Source of the DNA: Pedobacter schmidteae
GTDB taxonomy: Bacteria > Bacteroidota > Bacteroidia > Sphingobacteriales > Sphingobacteriaceae
Length of the DNA stretch: 22,936 bases
Direction of reading: 5' to 3'
Assembly (NCBI GenBank): GCA_945906015.1
Contig: CAMDQV010000004.1
Coordinates: forward strand, 1 to 22,936
Shown here: positions 8,077 through 15,706 of the stretch, piece after piece
Numbering within the stretch: the stretch's first letter is position 1
How the letters are laid out: each line of letters begins with the position of its first letter
The notes under the pieces: generated by a model
Databases searched by the model: none
Seen by the model: the letters and a program-made list of their open reading frames with translations, nothing else
What the model was told of the DNA's origin: nothing
Position numbers and translations under genes: made by a program

Positions 8077-8707
8077 AAAACCATTTGTGATAGGTGTTGC
8101 CGGAGGTAGTGGTTCTGGAAAAACATTCTTCTTAAAGTGCTTTCTAAATCATTTTAAGGAACAAGAAGTATGTCTTTTATCACAGGATGATTATTATTAT
8201 AGAGTAGGTCATAACATGACGGCTGAAGAAAACAAACTTTACAATTTCGACCAGCCTTCTACAATTGATAATGATCAGTTTTTAAATGATATTAAAAGAC
8301 TGATTAATGGCGAAACTGTTTATCAGAAAGAATACACGTTCAATAATCCAAATGCTGAACCCAAGCTTTTAGAAATCAAGCCAGCTCCCATTGTGATGGT
8401 TGAAGGTTTATTTATTCTTCACTTCAAAGAAATTGCTGAAATGCTTGATCTGAAGATTTTCATTGATACCAATCAAGATATCGCATTGCAAAGACGCTTA
8501 AAGCGCGACCTCCTAGAACGTGGATATCCTGAAGATGATGTACTTTATAAATGGAATAATCATGTGATGCCGGCATTTAACGATTATCTTTTGCCACATA
8601 AAGAACTATGCGATAAGATTATTACTAATAATACTCATGTTGCAGAAGATATTATTAAGATAACTAGTGAGATTTCAGGAAATTTACGTGCAAACGTACT
8701 TGTATAG
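8069..8707 (+). CDS. udk: uridine kinase
   Basis: A 212-residue P-loop kinase of the uridine kinase/phosphoribulokinase family, which phosphorylates uridine or cytidine to the monophosphate in pyrimidine salvage. The Walker A motif GGSGSGKT is at residues 12-19. Other family marks are LSQDDYYYRV (substrate Asp and Tyr residues), NFDQPSTIDNDQF, the VMVEGLFILH segment (a Walker B-like strand), and the lid region QRRLKRDLLERGYPEDD with its basic residues. The ATG at 8069 overlaps the end of the LysM gene in the arrangement ATGAGTAA. Its stop lies only eight bases from the convergent stop of the CoA-transferase B gene, leaving no room for a terminator between them. Confidence 0.9.
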   Translation: MSKKPFVIGVAGGSGSGKTFFLKCFLNHFKEQEVCLLSQDDYYYRVGHNMTAEENKLYNFDQPSTIDNDQFLNDIKRLINGETVYQKEYTFNNPNAEPKLLEIKPAPIVMVEGLFILHFKEIAEMLDLKIFIDTNQDIALQRRLKRDLLERGYPEDDVLYKWNNHVMPAFNDYLLPHKELCDKIITNNTHVAEDIIKITSEISGNLRANVLV

Positions 8708-8715
8708 GGATAGAT

Positions 8716-9372
8716 TTAAAGCTGCATTTCGGGAATTTCACCCTCAATTATTAGTTTTCCTAAGGTTGCTGTTCTGATTTCTTCAACTGAAACACCTGGT
8801 GCACGCTCTAACAATCTGAATCCACCTTCATTGGCAATCTCTAGTACTGCCAATTCAGTAACAATTTTTTTTACGCATTTTACACCGGTTAGAGGCAGAG
8901 TACATTCAGCCAATAATTTACTTTCGCCCGCTTTGTTTACATGTTGCATAGCTACAATGATATTTTTTGCTGAAGCCACCAGATCCATTGCACCCCCCAT
9001 CCCTTTAACCATTTTGCCAGGAATTTTCCAGTTTGCAATATCACCATACTCTGAAACCTCCATGGCTCCTAGTATTGTAAGGTCTACTTTTTGGGAACGG
9101 ATCATACCAAAGCTCAACGCAGAATCAAAAATTGATGATCCAGGCAATGTTGTTATTGTTTGCTTGCCTGCATTGATCAGATCAGAATCTTCTTCACCCT
9201 CAAAGGGAAAAGGCCCCATGCCTAATAATCCATTTTCAGATTGAAGAACTATATTTATCCCCTTTGGAATATAGTTTGCCACTAAAGTTGGGATACCAAT
9301 TCCAAGATTGACATAATATCCATCCTTTATTTCTTTTGCTATACGCTTTGCAATTCCGGTTTTATCAAGCAT
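8716..9372 (-). CDS. scoB: 3-oxoacid CoA-transferase subunit B
   Basis: Beta subunit (218 residues) of a succinyl-CoA:3-oxoacid (acetoacetate) CoA-transferase, which moves CoA from succinyl-CoA to a 3-oxo acid for ketone-body or short-chain acid use. The catalytic glutamate is Glu46 in the SENGLLGMGP motif (residues 45-54). The N-terminal YYVNLGIGIPTLVANYIP and the central GAMEVSEYGDIANWKIPGKMVKGMGGAMDL blocks are characteristic. It lies downstream of subunit A on the same strand but across an unusually long gap of 117 bases. Subunit A has the CoA-binding half, so both genes are required for a working enzyme. Confidence 0.92.
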   Translation of the reverse strand: MLDKTGIAKRIAKEIKDGYYVNLGIGIPTLVANYIPKGINIVLQSENGLLGMGPFPFEGEEDSDLINAGKQTITTLPGSSIFDSALSFGMIRSQKVDLTILGAMEVSEYGDIANWKIPGKMVKGMGGAMDLVASAKNIIVAMQHVNKAGESKLLAECTLPLTGVKCVKKIVTELAVLEIANEGGFRLLERAPGVSVEEIRTATLGKLIIEGEIPEMQL

Positions 9373-9466
9373 TTAAACTATCGTTTTTTTTATTAACCCA
9401 ATTATCGATTTCAAGGCAATATGAATATTAAATTTTAATAAGGATATTAAATTAAAGTGATTACAA

Positions 9467-9483
9467 TTGACCAATTGGGTCAA
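9467..9483 (-). promoter_or_regulatory. hairpin between CoA-transferase genes A and B
   Basis: A 6-bp stem, TTGACC (9467-9472) and GGTCAA (9478-9483), with loop AATTG lies seven bases after the subunit A stop. No T-run follows, so it is unlikely to be a simple terminator. Part of it, AATTGGGT (9473-9480), can also pair with ACCCAATT (9396-9403) near the start of subunit B, giving two mutually exclusive structures in the intercistronic RNA. This could stabilise or attenuate the message; it may also be chance in AT-rich DNA. Confidence 0.3.
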
Positions 9484-9489
9484 ATAAAA

Positions 9490-10188
9490 TTACCTCTCTC
9501 GTACTGTCAGCTGTTCAATCCTTTTTTCATAGTCCTTGCCTTCAAATATCCGATGCACATAAATTCCCGGTGTATGGATCTGATCAGGATCAAGATCGCC
9601 TATTTCAACAAGATGCTCTACTTCTGCAATTGTTATTTTTCCAGCCATAGCCATAACTGGATTGAAATTACGTGCAGTAGAACGAAAAATCAGGTTACCA
9701 GCAGTATCTCCTTTCCAGGCTTTAACTAGTGCAAAATCTGCATCAAATGCCATCTCCATCAGATAATCTTTACCATTAAAGTTTCGGGTTTCCTTTCCAT
9801 CTGCAACTTCTGTTCCAACACCTGCAGGAGTAAAAATAGCTGGCATTCCGTACCCTGCAGCCATACAACGTGTAGCTAAAGTGCCCTGTGGAATTAGTTC
9901 AACTTCCAACTCTCCACTTAATAATTGCCTTTCAAACTCGGCATTTTCACCAACATAAGAAGATATCATCTTTTTAACCTGTCGTTTTTTAAGCATTAAC
10001 CCAATACCAAAATCATCAATACCTGCATTATTTGAAATGCAGGTAAGCTGATCTATATTCTTGTTAACCAGTGCATTAATACAATTTTCAGGGATACCAC
10101 ATAAACCAAAACCTCCCAACATAAGTGTCATGCCACTGGTAATATCTTGAATAGCCTCATCGGCATTCGCAACAACTTTATTAATCAT
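9490..10188 (-). CDS. scoA: 3-oxoacid CoA-transferase subunit A
   Basis: Alpha subunit (232 residues) of the CoA-transferase. The N-terminal GGFGLCGIPENCINAL motif (the CoA-transferase family signature) is at about residues 25-40, followed by SNNAGIDDFGIGLMLKK, GELEVELIPQGTLATRCMAAGYGMPAIFTPAGVGTEVADGKE and FDADFALVKAWKGDTAGNL, all typical of the alpha chain. It provides the CoA-binding half of the heterodimer or heterotetramer formed with subunit B. It is transcribed first of the pair. The 195 bases upstream hold no gene; I found no convincing promoter there, only a degenerate TGCTTTTG. A possible mutS2 terminator lies in the same gap. Confidence 0.92.
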   Translation of the reverse strand: MINKVVANADEAIQDITSGMTLMLGGFGLCGIPENCINALVNKNIDQLTCISNNAGIDDFGIGLMLKKRQVKKMISSYVGENAEFERQLLSGELEVELIPQGTLATRCMAAGYGMPAIFTPAGVGTEVADGKETRNFNGKDYLMEMAFDADFALVKAWKGDTAGNLIFRSTARNFNPVMAMAGKITIAEVEHLVEIGDLDPDQIHTPGIYVHRIFEGKDYEKRIEQLTVRER

Positions 10189-10308
10189 ATTTTATTGGTT
10201 TGGTAACGAAATTATCAAAAGCAAAGGTTATTCTAATATTATTTACCTTTTAGTACACTGAACTTTCAGGTGGCTTTAAAGAATTTTTATAGCTAATTAG
10301 TACTAACA

Positions 10309-10342
10309 GAAAAAGTATTCCCAATATTTGATATTCTTTTTC
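10309..10342 (-). terminator. weak AT-rich hairpin downstream of mutS2
   Basis: Arms GAAAAAG (10309-10315) and CTTTTTC (10336-10342) form a 7-bp stem, extended by a T-T mismatch and two further pairs, in the gap downstream of the mutS2 stop. A short T-rich run is part of the stem rather than following it. It could end mutS2 transcription but is poor as an intrinsic terminator. Confidence 0.25.
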
Positions 10343-10383
10343 ATGATACCTATTTTAATTAATCATTTAAATTACCGAATAGA

Positions 10384-12747
10384 CTATTTAAGATGCACAA
10401 AAGTAATTCCATCTCCTCCTCTGTCGGCATGTTCATTTTCAATATGACTCACTTGTGGATACTTGCTTAAATATTCACGTATAAGTTTTCGTAGTATACC
10501 ATCACCTTTTCCATGAATGATCTTTAAACTAGATAAACCTAACATTACAGCCCTATCGAGGTATTTTTCAATCTCGTATAGCGCTTCATCTCCTCTCATT
10601 CCTCTTAAATCAAGTTCGGTATTGAAGGTAGAAAAACTTTCTGTCAGATCAGTGCTATGAGATTTTCTGATCTCTTTTGGAACAGATTTGTTAGAAACTT
10701 TTTCAACTCTGCTTATTTTAACAACTGAGCGAAGATCGCCCAAAGCAAGAATTACATTATCTCTGGCAATTTCCATAACCAGCCCTATGTTCTCAGAATC
10801 TAATAACTTAACCCAGTCACCCTTTTTCAATTCCTCAGTTTGCTGAATTTTTGGAGTTTTATTTTCCTGAACTTCATGCTTTTTAAGTTCCTGCTCCAAA
10901 TTTTGTCTCAGGTTTTGAGTTTTGACTTTATCAGCCTTACTTTCTTTGATCTCAGAAATTATGTTTTCAATAAGCTTATTGGCATTTTTAATGATACTTT
11001 GAGCTTCAATTTTAGCATCTTTAAGGATAAGTTTTTTATTTTCTTCTAGATATGCCTTCAATTGTTCATTTTCTGAAAGCAGATTTTTAACCTTTTGCTC
11101 CTTTTTTTCTACTGAAATCCGTGCATCAATCAGTTCTTTTTTGTCCCTTTCAAGATCTACTAGCAAAGTATCCACCTTTTTTTGATAAGTTCCGATCTTT
11201 CGCTTAGCAGATTCCAATACCTCTGTACTTAGTCCAATTTTTTGGGCAATTTCAAAAGCGTATGAACTTCCAGGCTTTCCAAGTGAAAGAATATAAAGCG
11301 GCTGCATCTTTTCATTATTGAATAACATAGATGCATTTTCGAGGCCTGGTGTAGAATTCGCAAAGGTTTTTAAATTGGAATAATGGGTGGTAACAACCCC
11401 TCTTACATTCTTTTTATTCAGATTTTCAAGCACAGCTTCAGCTATCGGACCTCCAAACTGAGGATCAGTACCTGTACCAAATTCATCAATCAGAATCAGA
11501 GTTTTTGAATTTGCAAAATCAATGAAATACTTCATTTTTGAAAGGTGAGCACTATAGGTGCTTAGGTCGCTTTCAATCGATTGATCATCACCAATATCTG
11601 CAAATATCTGCTTAAAAATTCCCACTTTGGAGTTTTCATCGGCTGGAATAAGGAGTCCGGACTGTACCATGATCTGAAGTAAACCTACCGTTTTCATGCA
11701 AACTGACTTACCACCTGCATTGGGACCTGAAACTACAATCACCCTTTCCTGATCGTCAATTTTAATATTCAGTGGAACAACAGTTTGTTTTTCTTTTTTA
11801 AAATTCAAAAACAATAAGGGATGTCTGGCATTGATCAGTTCAATTTCAGATTCCTTTATCAAAACAGGCATTTCAGCCTCTATATTAATAGCAAACAGAG
11901 CCTTTGCTCTAACAAAATCAAGTTTGGTAAGAAGACCATGATAGGATAATAATAAAGGCACGTATGGTCTTAATTCATCCGTTAGTTGAACAAGTAATTT
12001 AATAATCTCTCTCCTTCTCTCAAATTCAAGATCACGAATGATATTATTCAAATGGAATACCTCATCAGGTTCAAGATAAACCGTCTGACCAGACGCAGAC
12101 TCATCATGAATAAATCCCTTTATTTTTCTTTTATTTTCAGAAAGTACTGGAATACATAATCTACCGTCGCGGATAGTCAGGTTACCATCAGCCGTCCAGC
12201 CATTGTTCTGCGCACTTTTGAATAGCTGATCAATCTTTTTCCGAGCCTCCTGCTCTGCTTTGGCAATGCCTGACGATATAGTCATCAGTTGGGAAGAGGC
12301 ATTATTCTTAATTTTACCTTTAGGGTCTATGATCAATTCGATTTTACGAATAATTGATTTTTCTATAGGAAGATGTTCAAAAAGTGCTTCCAGATTAGGG
12401 TATTGACCTTCTCTGTCTGTAAAATACTGGATTACAGAGAATACTGTGCCTAAAGATAAAGAGACTTTAAAAAATTCATCCTCTGAAAGGTACGTGCCTT
12501 CAATTCTTGCCTTTTCAACCATACTCTTGATGTCGAAAAAGTTTTGAATGGGTAAAGATGTGTCATTCTGTAATATATTTTTGAATTCATAAGTTTGCCG
12601 AAGAAACTTATTTATAAACTCATAGTTAGTCATTACCTGAATTTTATCAACCATTTGTTGTCCCATGGTACTCAGACAATATGTTTTGATCAATTCTTTA
12701 ATATCAAAGAAACCTAGCTTTTCGCCAGCATTATTGGGGTATATCAT
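10384..12747 (-). CDS. mutS2: MutS2 family ATPase/endonuclease
   Basis: A 787-residue MutS2. The N-terminal core domains contain the clamp-like region (DPKGKIKNNAS, DGRLCIPV, HDESASGQTVYLEP), then the MutS-family ATPase with Walker A GPNAGGKS at residues 341-348, the FADIGDDQSIESDLSTYSAHL signature and Walker B LILIDEFGTGTDP near residues 420-432. A Lys/Glu-rich coiled coil covers roughly residues 510-640. The last ~75 residues are an Smr domain with LDLRG and IHGKGDGILR. It lacks the mismatch-recognition domain of MutS1. MutS2 proteins act in suppression of recombination or, in some bacteria, in rescue of collided ribosomes; the Smr domain is nucleolytic in several. The ATG overlaps the stop of the upstream DUF4296 gene by four bases (ATGA), suggesting translational coupling. 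Confidence 0.94.
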   Translation of the reverse strand: MIYPNNAGEKLGFFDIKELIKTYCLSTMGQQMVDKIQVMTNYEFINKFLRQTYEFKNILQNDTSLPIQNFFDIKSMVEKARIEGTYLSEDEFFKVSLSLGTVFSVIQYFTDREGQYPNLEALFEHLPIEKSIIRKIELIIDPKGKIKNNASSQLMTISSGIAKAEQEARKKIDQLFKSAQNNGWTADGNLTIRDGRLCIPVLSENKRKIKGFIHDESASGQTVYLEPDEVFHLNNIIRDLEFERRREIIKLLVQLTDELRPYVPLLLSYHGLLTKLDFVRAKALFAINIEAEMPVLIKESEIELINARHPLLFLNFKKEKQTVVPLNIKIDDQERVIVVSGPNAGGKSVCMKTVGLLQIMVQSGLLIPADENSKVGIFKQIFADIGDDQSIESDLSTYSAHLSKMKYFIDFANSKTLILIDEFGTGTDPQFGGPIAEAVLENLNKKNVRGVVTTHYSNLKTFANSTPGLENASMLFNNEKMQPLYILSLGKPGSSYAFEIAQKIGLSTEVLESAKRKIGTYQKKVDTLLVDLERDKKELIDARISVEKKEQKVKNLLSENEQLKAYLEENKKLILKDAKIEAQSIIKNANKLIENIISEIKESKADKVKTQNLRQNLEQELKKHEVQENKTPKIQQTEELKKGDWVKLLDSENIGLVMEIARDNVILALGDLRSVVKISRVEKVSNKSVPKEIRKSHSTDLTESFSTFNTELDLRGMRGDEALYEIEKYLDRAVMLGLSSLKIIHGKGDGILRKLIREYLSKYPQVSHIENEHADRGGDGITFVHLK

Positions 12748-13109
12748 TGAGTAATCATAGGTTTCTTTAACTGAATTTTATTCAATTTTCGTTCTCTATT
12801 ATCTAATAAATTTTCTACAAGGCTATACATACTATCCAGACGAACAGGATCCATGCTGTAATATTTTAAACTTTTTTCATACACTGCTCTTGTGGTTTTA
12901 TGGCTTTTGTAAACAGTAGCATAAAAATTCTTACCATTTATCCTGGTAGAATCGGTATACACAAGCGTGGCCATATAACCATCAATAATATGTAGATCAG
13001 CAATGATTTGGATCATTTTTTGCTCTTCAATCAAATCCTTTGGCAATTCATTATCCCGGCAAGAAATAATAAGAAATAATCCTAAAATAAATAGTTTAAA
13101 TACCTTCAT
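12744..13109 (-). CDS. DUF4296 domain-containing lipoprotein
   Basis: A small (121-residue) predicted lipoprotein. The ATG at 13109 gives MKVFKLFILGLFLIISC, a short signal with lipobox IISC and acylated Cys17; a GTG four codons... upstream at 13118 is in frame but adds nothing useful. The mature part, with KDLIEEQKMIQIIADLHIIDGYMA and the later YEKSLKYYSMDPVRLDSMYSLVENLL, matches the DUF4296 pattern common in Bacteroidota (helical, with a conserved D-H and Y-x-P region). Function is unknown to me. It overlaps mutS2 by the ATGA junction and is divergent from the YggS gene. Coupling of an envelope lipoprotein to a cytosolic MutS2 may be only transcriptional convenience. Confidence 0.75.
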   Translation of the reverse strand: MKVFKLFILGLFLIISCRDNELPKDLIEEQKMIQIIADLHIIDGYMATLVYTDSTRINGKNFYATVYKSHKTTRAVYEKSLKYYSMDPVRLDSMYSLVENLLDNRERKLNKIQLKKPMITQ

Positions 13110-13149
13110 TTGACTCACGATTGATGTGGATTTGATAATGAGAATTCAG

Positions 13150-13180
13150 TTGCATATTAGTATAGTATCACGTAGGTTTA
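13150..13180 (+). promoter_or_regulatory. putative promoter of the yggS operon
   Basis: TTG at 13150-13152 is followed after 20 bases by TAGGTTTA at 13173-13180, one mismatch from the Bacteroidota TAnnTTTG element. Predicted transcription start is about 25-30 bases before the ATG at 13214. Confidence 0.35.
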
Positions 13181-13198
13181 ACTTTTCAAAATTTCAAT

Positions 13199-13206
13199 CA
13201 AAAATA
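13199..13206 (-). promoter_or_regulatory. putative -7 element for DUF4296-mutS2
   Basis: The minus strand reads TATTTTTG, a perfect TAnnTTTG match, in the divergent region upstream of the DUF4296 gene. It would give a leader of about 80 bases. No TTG -33 element lies at the proper distance, so the call is weak. Confidence 0.3.
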
Positions 13207-13213
13207 CAGATTA

Positions 13214-13894
13214 ATGAGCATTACAGCTAATATATCAGCCATAAAGAAAGAGATAGGAACCAGTAATGTAAAGCTGATTGCCGTTTCCAAAACCAAACCT
13301 GCAGAAAGTATACTTGAAGCCTATGAAGCCGGACATCGTTTATTTGGTGAAAACATGGTACAGGAGCTGGTAGAAAAACATGAAAAACTTCCTAAAGATA
13401 TTGAATGGCATTTGATTGGCCATTTGCAGACCAACAAAGTTAAATATATAGCACCTTTTATTAATTTAATTCATTCTGTAGATAGTTTAAAATTAATACA
13501 GGAAATTAATAAACAAGCCTTAAAAAACAAAAGGGTAATTGATTGTTTACTCCAATTAGAGATCGCCGATGAGGAAACTAAATTCGGAATGGATATGGCG
13601 GAGGCCATTGAATTTTTACGATCAAATGAATTTCAGGAATTGAAGAATATTCGCATCTGCGGAGTAATGGGAATTGCAACCTTAACCGATAATCCAGAAA
13701 TGACTGCAGAAGAGTTTTATGAATTAAAAACCTTTTTCAATGGTCTTAAAGACACATTTTTTAGAAAAGACCCTGCATTTAAAGAGATTTCAATGGGTAT
13801 GTCTGGTGATTATAAATTAGCTATTGAAAAAGGAAGTACTCTGATTAGACTTGGCAGTACAATTTTTGGAGTAAGACAAACAAAGACTAAATAA
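13214..13894 (+). CDS. YggS/PLPBP family pyridoxal-phosphate homeostasis protein
   Basis: A 226-residue single-domain PLP-binding protein of the YggS/PROSC family (fold-type III, alanine racemase-like barrel without the C-terminal domain). The PLP lysine is Lys26 in LIAVSKTKPA, and the family blocks FGENMVQELVEKHEKLP, WHLIGHLQTNKVKYI, HSVDSLKL, GVMGIATL and the C-terminal SMGMSGDYKLAIEKGSTLIRLGSTIFG (phosphate-binding) are all present. The protein binds PLP and influences vitamin B6 and amino-acid homeostasis; no enzymatic reaction is established. It appears to head a plus-strand operon with the acetyltransferase, aspartate kinase and methyltransferase genes. Confidence 0.93.
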   Translation: MSITANISAIKKEIGTSNVKLIAVSKTKPAESILEAYEAGHRLFGENMVQELVEKHEKLPKDIEWHLIGHLQTNKVKYIAPFINLIHSVDSLKLIQEINKQALKNKRVIDCLLQLEIADEETKFGMDMAEAIEFLRSNEFQELKNIRICGVMGIATLTDNPEMTAEEFYELKTFFNGLKDTFFRKDPAFKEISMGMSGDYKLAIEKGSTLIRLGSTIFGVRQTKTK

Positions 13895-13922
13895 AAGAGA
13901 TTAAAAAGTATTTTAATTGATA

Positions 13923-14402
13923 ATGGAAATAAAGATTAGAAGAGCCGTAAAGGATGACTGCCCAAGGTTACTGGAATTAATTTTTGAACTTGCTGTTTAT
14001 GAGAAGGCGCCTGATGAAGTAAGTGTAAGCCTAGATGAGTTTCAAGAGGCTGGTTTTGGGAATAATCCGGTATGGAAAGCCTTTGTTGCTGAAGAGAATG
14101 GAATAATTCAGGGTTTTGGATTATATTATATTCGCTATTCTACTTGGAAGGGATGCAGGATGTACCTGGAGGATCTTTTGGTAACAGATAAGATGCGAGG
14201 AAAAGGCATTGGTAAAATGATCTTTGACAGACTAATTCAGGAAGCTGTTGAAAGAGAATTAAAAGGTATGACCTGGCAAGTACTTGACTGGAATGAACCA
14301 GCAATTAATTTTTACAGAAAGTATCATTCAGATTTTGATGCTGGTTGGTTGAACGTTGCACTTTCAAAAGAGCAAATTAAAAGCTTAAATTATTTATTAT
14401 AA
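13923..14402 (+). CDS. GNAT family N-acetyltransferase (SSAT-like)
   Basis: A 159-residue GNAT acetyltransferase. The ATG at 13923 gives MEIKIRRAVKDDCPRLLELI; an in-frame TTG two codons earlier at 13917 is less likely. The acetyl-CoA pyrophosphate loop is RGKGIGK within LLVTDKMRGKGIGKMIFDRL. The stretch YYIRYSTWKGCRMYLEDLLV and the later WQVLDWNEPAINFYRKY closely follow the spermidine/spermine (or thialysine) acetyltransferase type of GNAT, so the likely substrate is a small amine or amino acid, not certain. It lies 28 bases after the YggS gene and 40 bases before aspartate kinase. Confidence 0.88.
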   Translation: MEIKIRRAVKDDCPRLLELIFELAVYEKAPDEVSVSLDEFQEAGFGNNPVWKAFVAEENGIIQGFGLYYIRYSTWKGCRMYLEDLLVTDKMRGKGIGKMIFDRLIQEAVERELKGMTWQVLDWNEPAINFYRKYHSDFDAGWLNVALSKEQIKSLNYLL

Positions 14403-14442
14403 AAACTTATTATACAGATAGTTATAAAAATTATAAAAACCA

Positions 14443-15702
14443 TTGATAAAGGTATTTAAATTTGGTGGATTTGCAGTTTCAGATGCAGAATCCGTTAAGA
14501 ATCTAGCAAAAATTATAGGTACAAATAGTAGTAATCAGATTTTAATCATTGTTTCTGCAATGGGAAAAACTACTGATGCACTTGAAAAACTCTGCAAGTT
14601 ATACGTGGAAGGAAACGACGATGCACAAGAAATTCTCAAAGCAATAAAACAATTCCATGAAAACATCATGATTGAACTTTTTGAAACCAAAGTTCATCCT
14701 ATTTTTGATGAGATTGCGAATACCTTTGTTGAAATAGAATGGATGCTAGAGGATGAGCCACATTCAAATTATGATTTTAACTATGACCAAATAGTTTCGA
14801 TAGGTGAATTTCTTTCAAGCAGAATTGTAGCTGCTTATTTAAATACATATAAAATAGATACCAAATGGATGGACGCGAGAGATTTCATCCACACTGACAA
14901 TACCTATAGGGAAGGAATTATAGATATGGATAAAACCAGATCTTCAATACCCTTATTAAAGAATATACTAGAAAAGCAAACAGTTATTACACAGGGTTTT
15001 ATTGGAGGAACTTCAGAAAATTTTAGTACTACGCTAGGTCGTGAAGGCTCTGATTACTCTGCTGCCATATTTGCTTCCTGTCTAAATGCAGAATCTCTTA
15101 CCGTTTGGAAGGATGTTCCCGGCATTATGAATGCCGACCCAAGATTGTTTAAAGAGGCAGTAAAATATGAGGAGCTCCCCTATTCTGAGGCATTGGAGAT
15201 GGCTTATTATGGAGCAACAGTTATTCACCCTAAAACAATAAAACCATTACAGAATGCAGGAGTTCCGCTGTTTGTTAGGTCATTCTTGTTTCCAGATGAA
15301 ATGGGAACCCGAATTGACTCATCTGCCAAACTGAATACCGACATATCTGCAATAATTGTCAAGCAAAATCAGATGTTATTATCGATCTCTTTAAAGGATT
15401 TTTCATTCATTGATGAACATATTCTTATTTTTTTATTACAAGGTATTTCAGAAGCTCATATCAAACTAAATATGATGCAGCGTTCTGCGCTAAGTTTGTC
15501 TGTATGCTTTAATCAGGATGAAGCTAAATTTAATAAGCTATATGATACGCTAAAGGATACGTTTAAATGTAAGTATAATGAAGGACTAGATCTTATTACC
15601 GTACGACATTTTAAAAGAGATAAATTGGAAACTATACTAGCAGGAAGAACTGTAATGATGGAGCAATTCAGCAGGAACACTGCACAAATAATCTTGCAGT
15701 AA
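14443..15702 (+). CDS. aspartate kinase (monofunctional)
   Basis: A 419-residue aspartokinase catalysing the first step of the aspartate family pathway (lysine, methionine, threonine, diaminopimelate). Kinase-domain marks are VFKFGG near residue 4, IVSAMGKTTDAL, VSIGEFLSSRIVAAYL, TQGFIGGTSENFSTTLGREGSDYSAA, VWKDVPGIMNADPR and EMAYYGATVIHPKTIKP. The C-terminal part from about residue 300 has the ACT-like regulatory region (SAIIVKQNQMLLSISLKDF). The start is TTG at 14443: an in-frame stop at 14434 excludes anything earlier and no ATG lies before the essential KFGG. The loop reads KFGGFAV instead of the usual KFGG(T/A)SV. The methyltransferase gene follows after four bases. Confidence 0.92.
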   Translation: MIKVFKFGGFAVSDAESVKNLAKIIGTNSSNQILIIVSAMGKTTDALEKLCKLYVEGNDDAQEILKAIKQFHENIMIELFETKVHPIFDEIANTFVEIEWMLEDEPHSNYDFNYDQIVSIGEFLSSRIVAAYLNTYKIDTKWMDARDFIHTDNTYREGIIDMDKTRSSIPLLKNILEKQTVITQGFIGGTSENFSTTLGREGSDYSAAIFASCLNAESLTVWKDVPGIMNADPRLFKEAVKYEELPYSEALEMAYYGATVIHPKTIKPLQNAGVPLFVRSFLFPDEMGTRIDSSAKLNTDISAIIVKQNQMLLSISLKDFSFIDEHILIFLLQGISEAHIKLNMMQRSALSLSVCFNQDEAKFNKLYDTLKDTFKCKYNEGLDLITVRHFKRDKLETILAGRTVMMEQFSRNTAQIILQ

Positions 15703-15706
15703 AGTT

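Noticed and set aside
8831..9244. Open frame of 137 codons on the plus strand inside the CoA-transferase B gene
   Set aside because: Fully antisense to a conserved gene with a clear catalytic motif; composition is that of a shadow frame.
9457..9729. Open frame of 90 codons on the plus strand over the A-B gap and the end of subunit A
   Set aside because: Mostly antisense to the subunit A gene, Cys/His-rich by chance, and no supporting signal.
10189..10383. Gap between mutS2 and CoA-transferase subunit A searched for RNA genes and promoters
   Set aside because: No tRNA-like fold, no perfect TAnnTTTG element and no conserved RNA motif; only a weak AT hairpin, listed separately.
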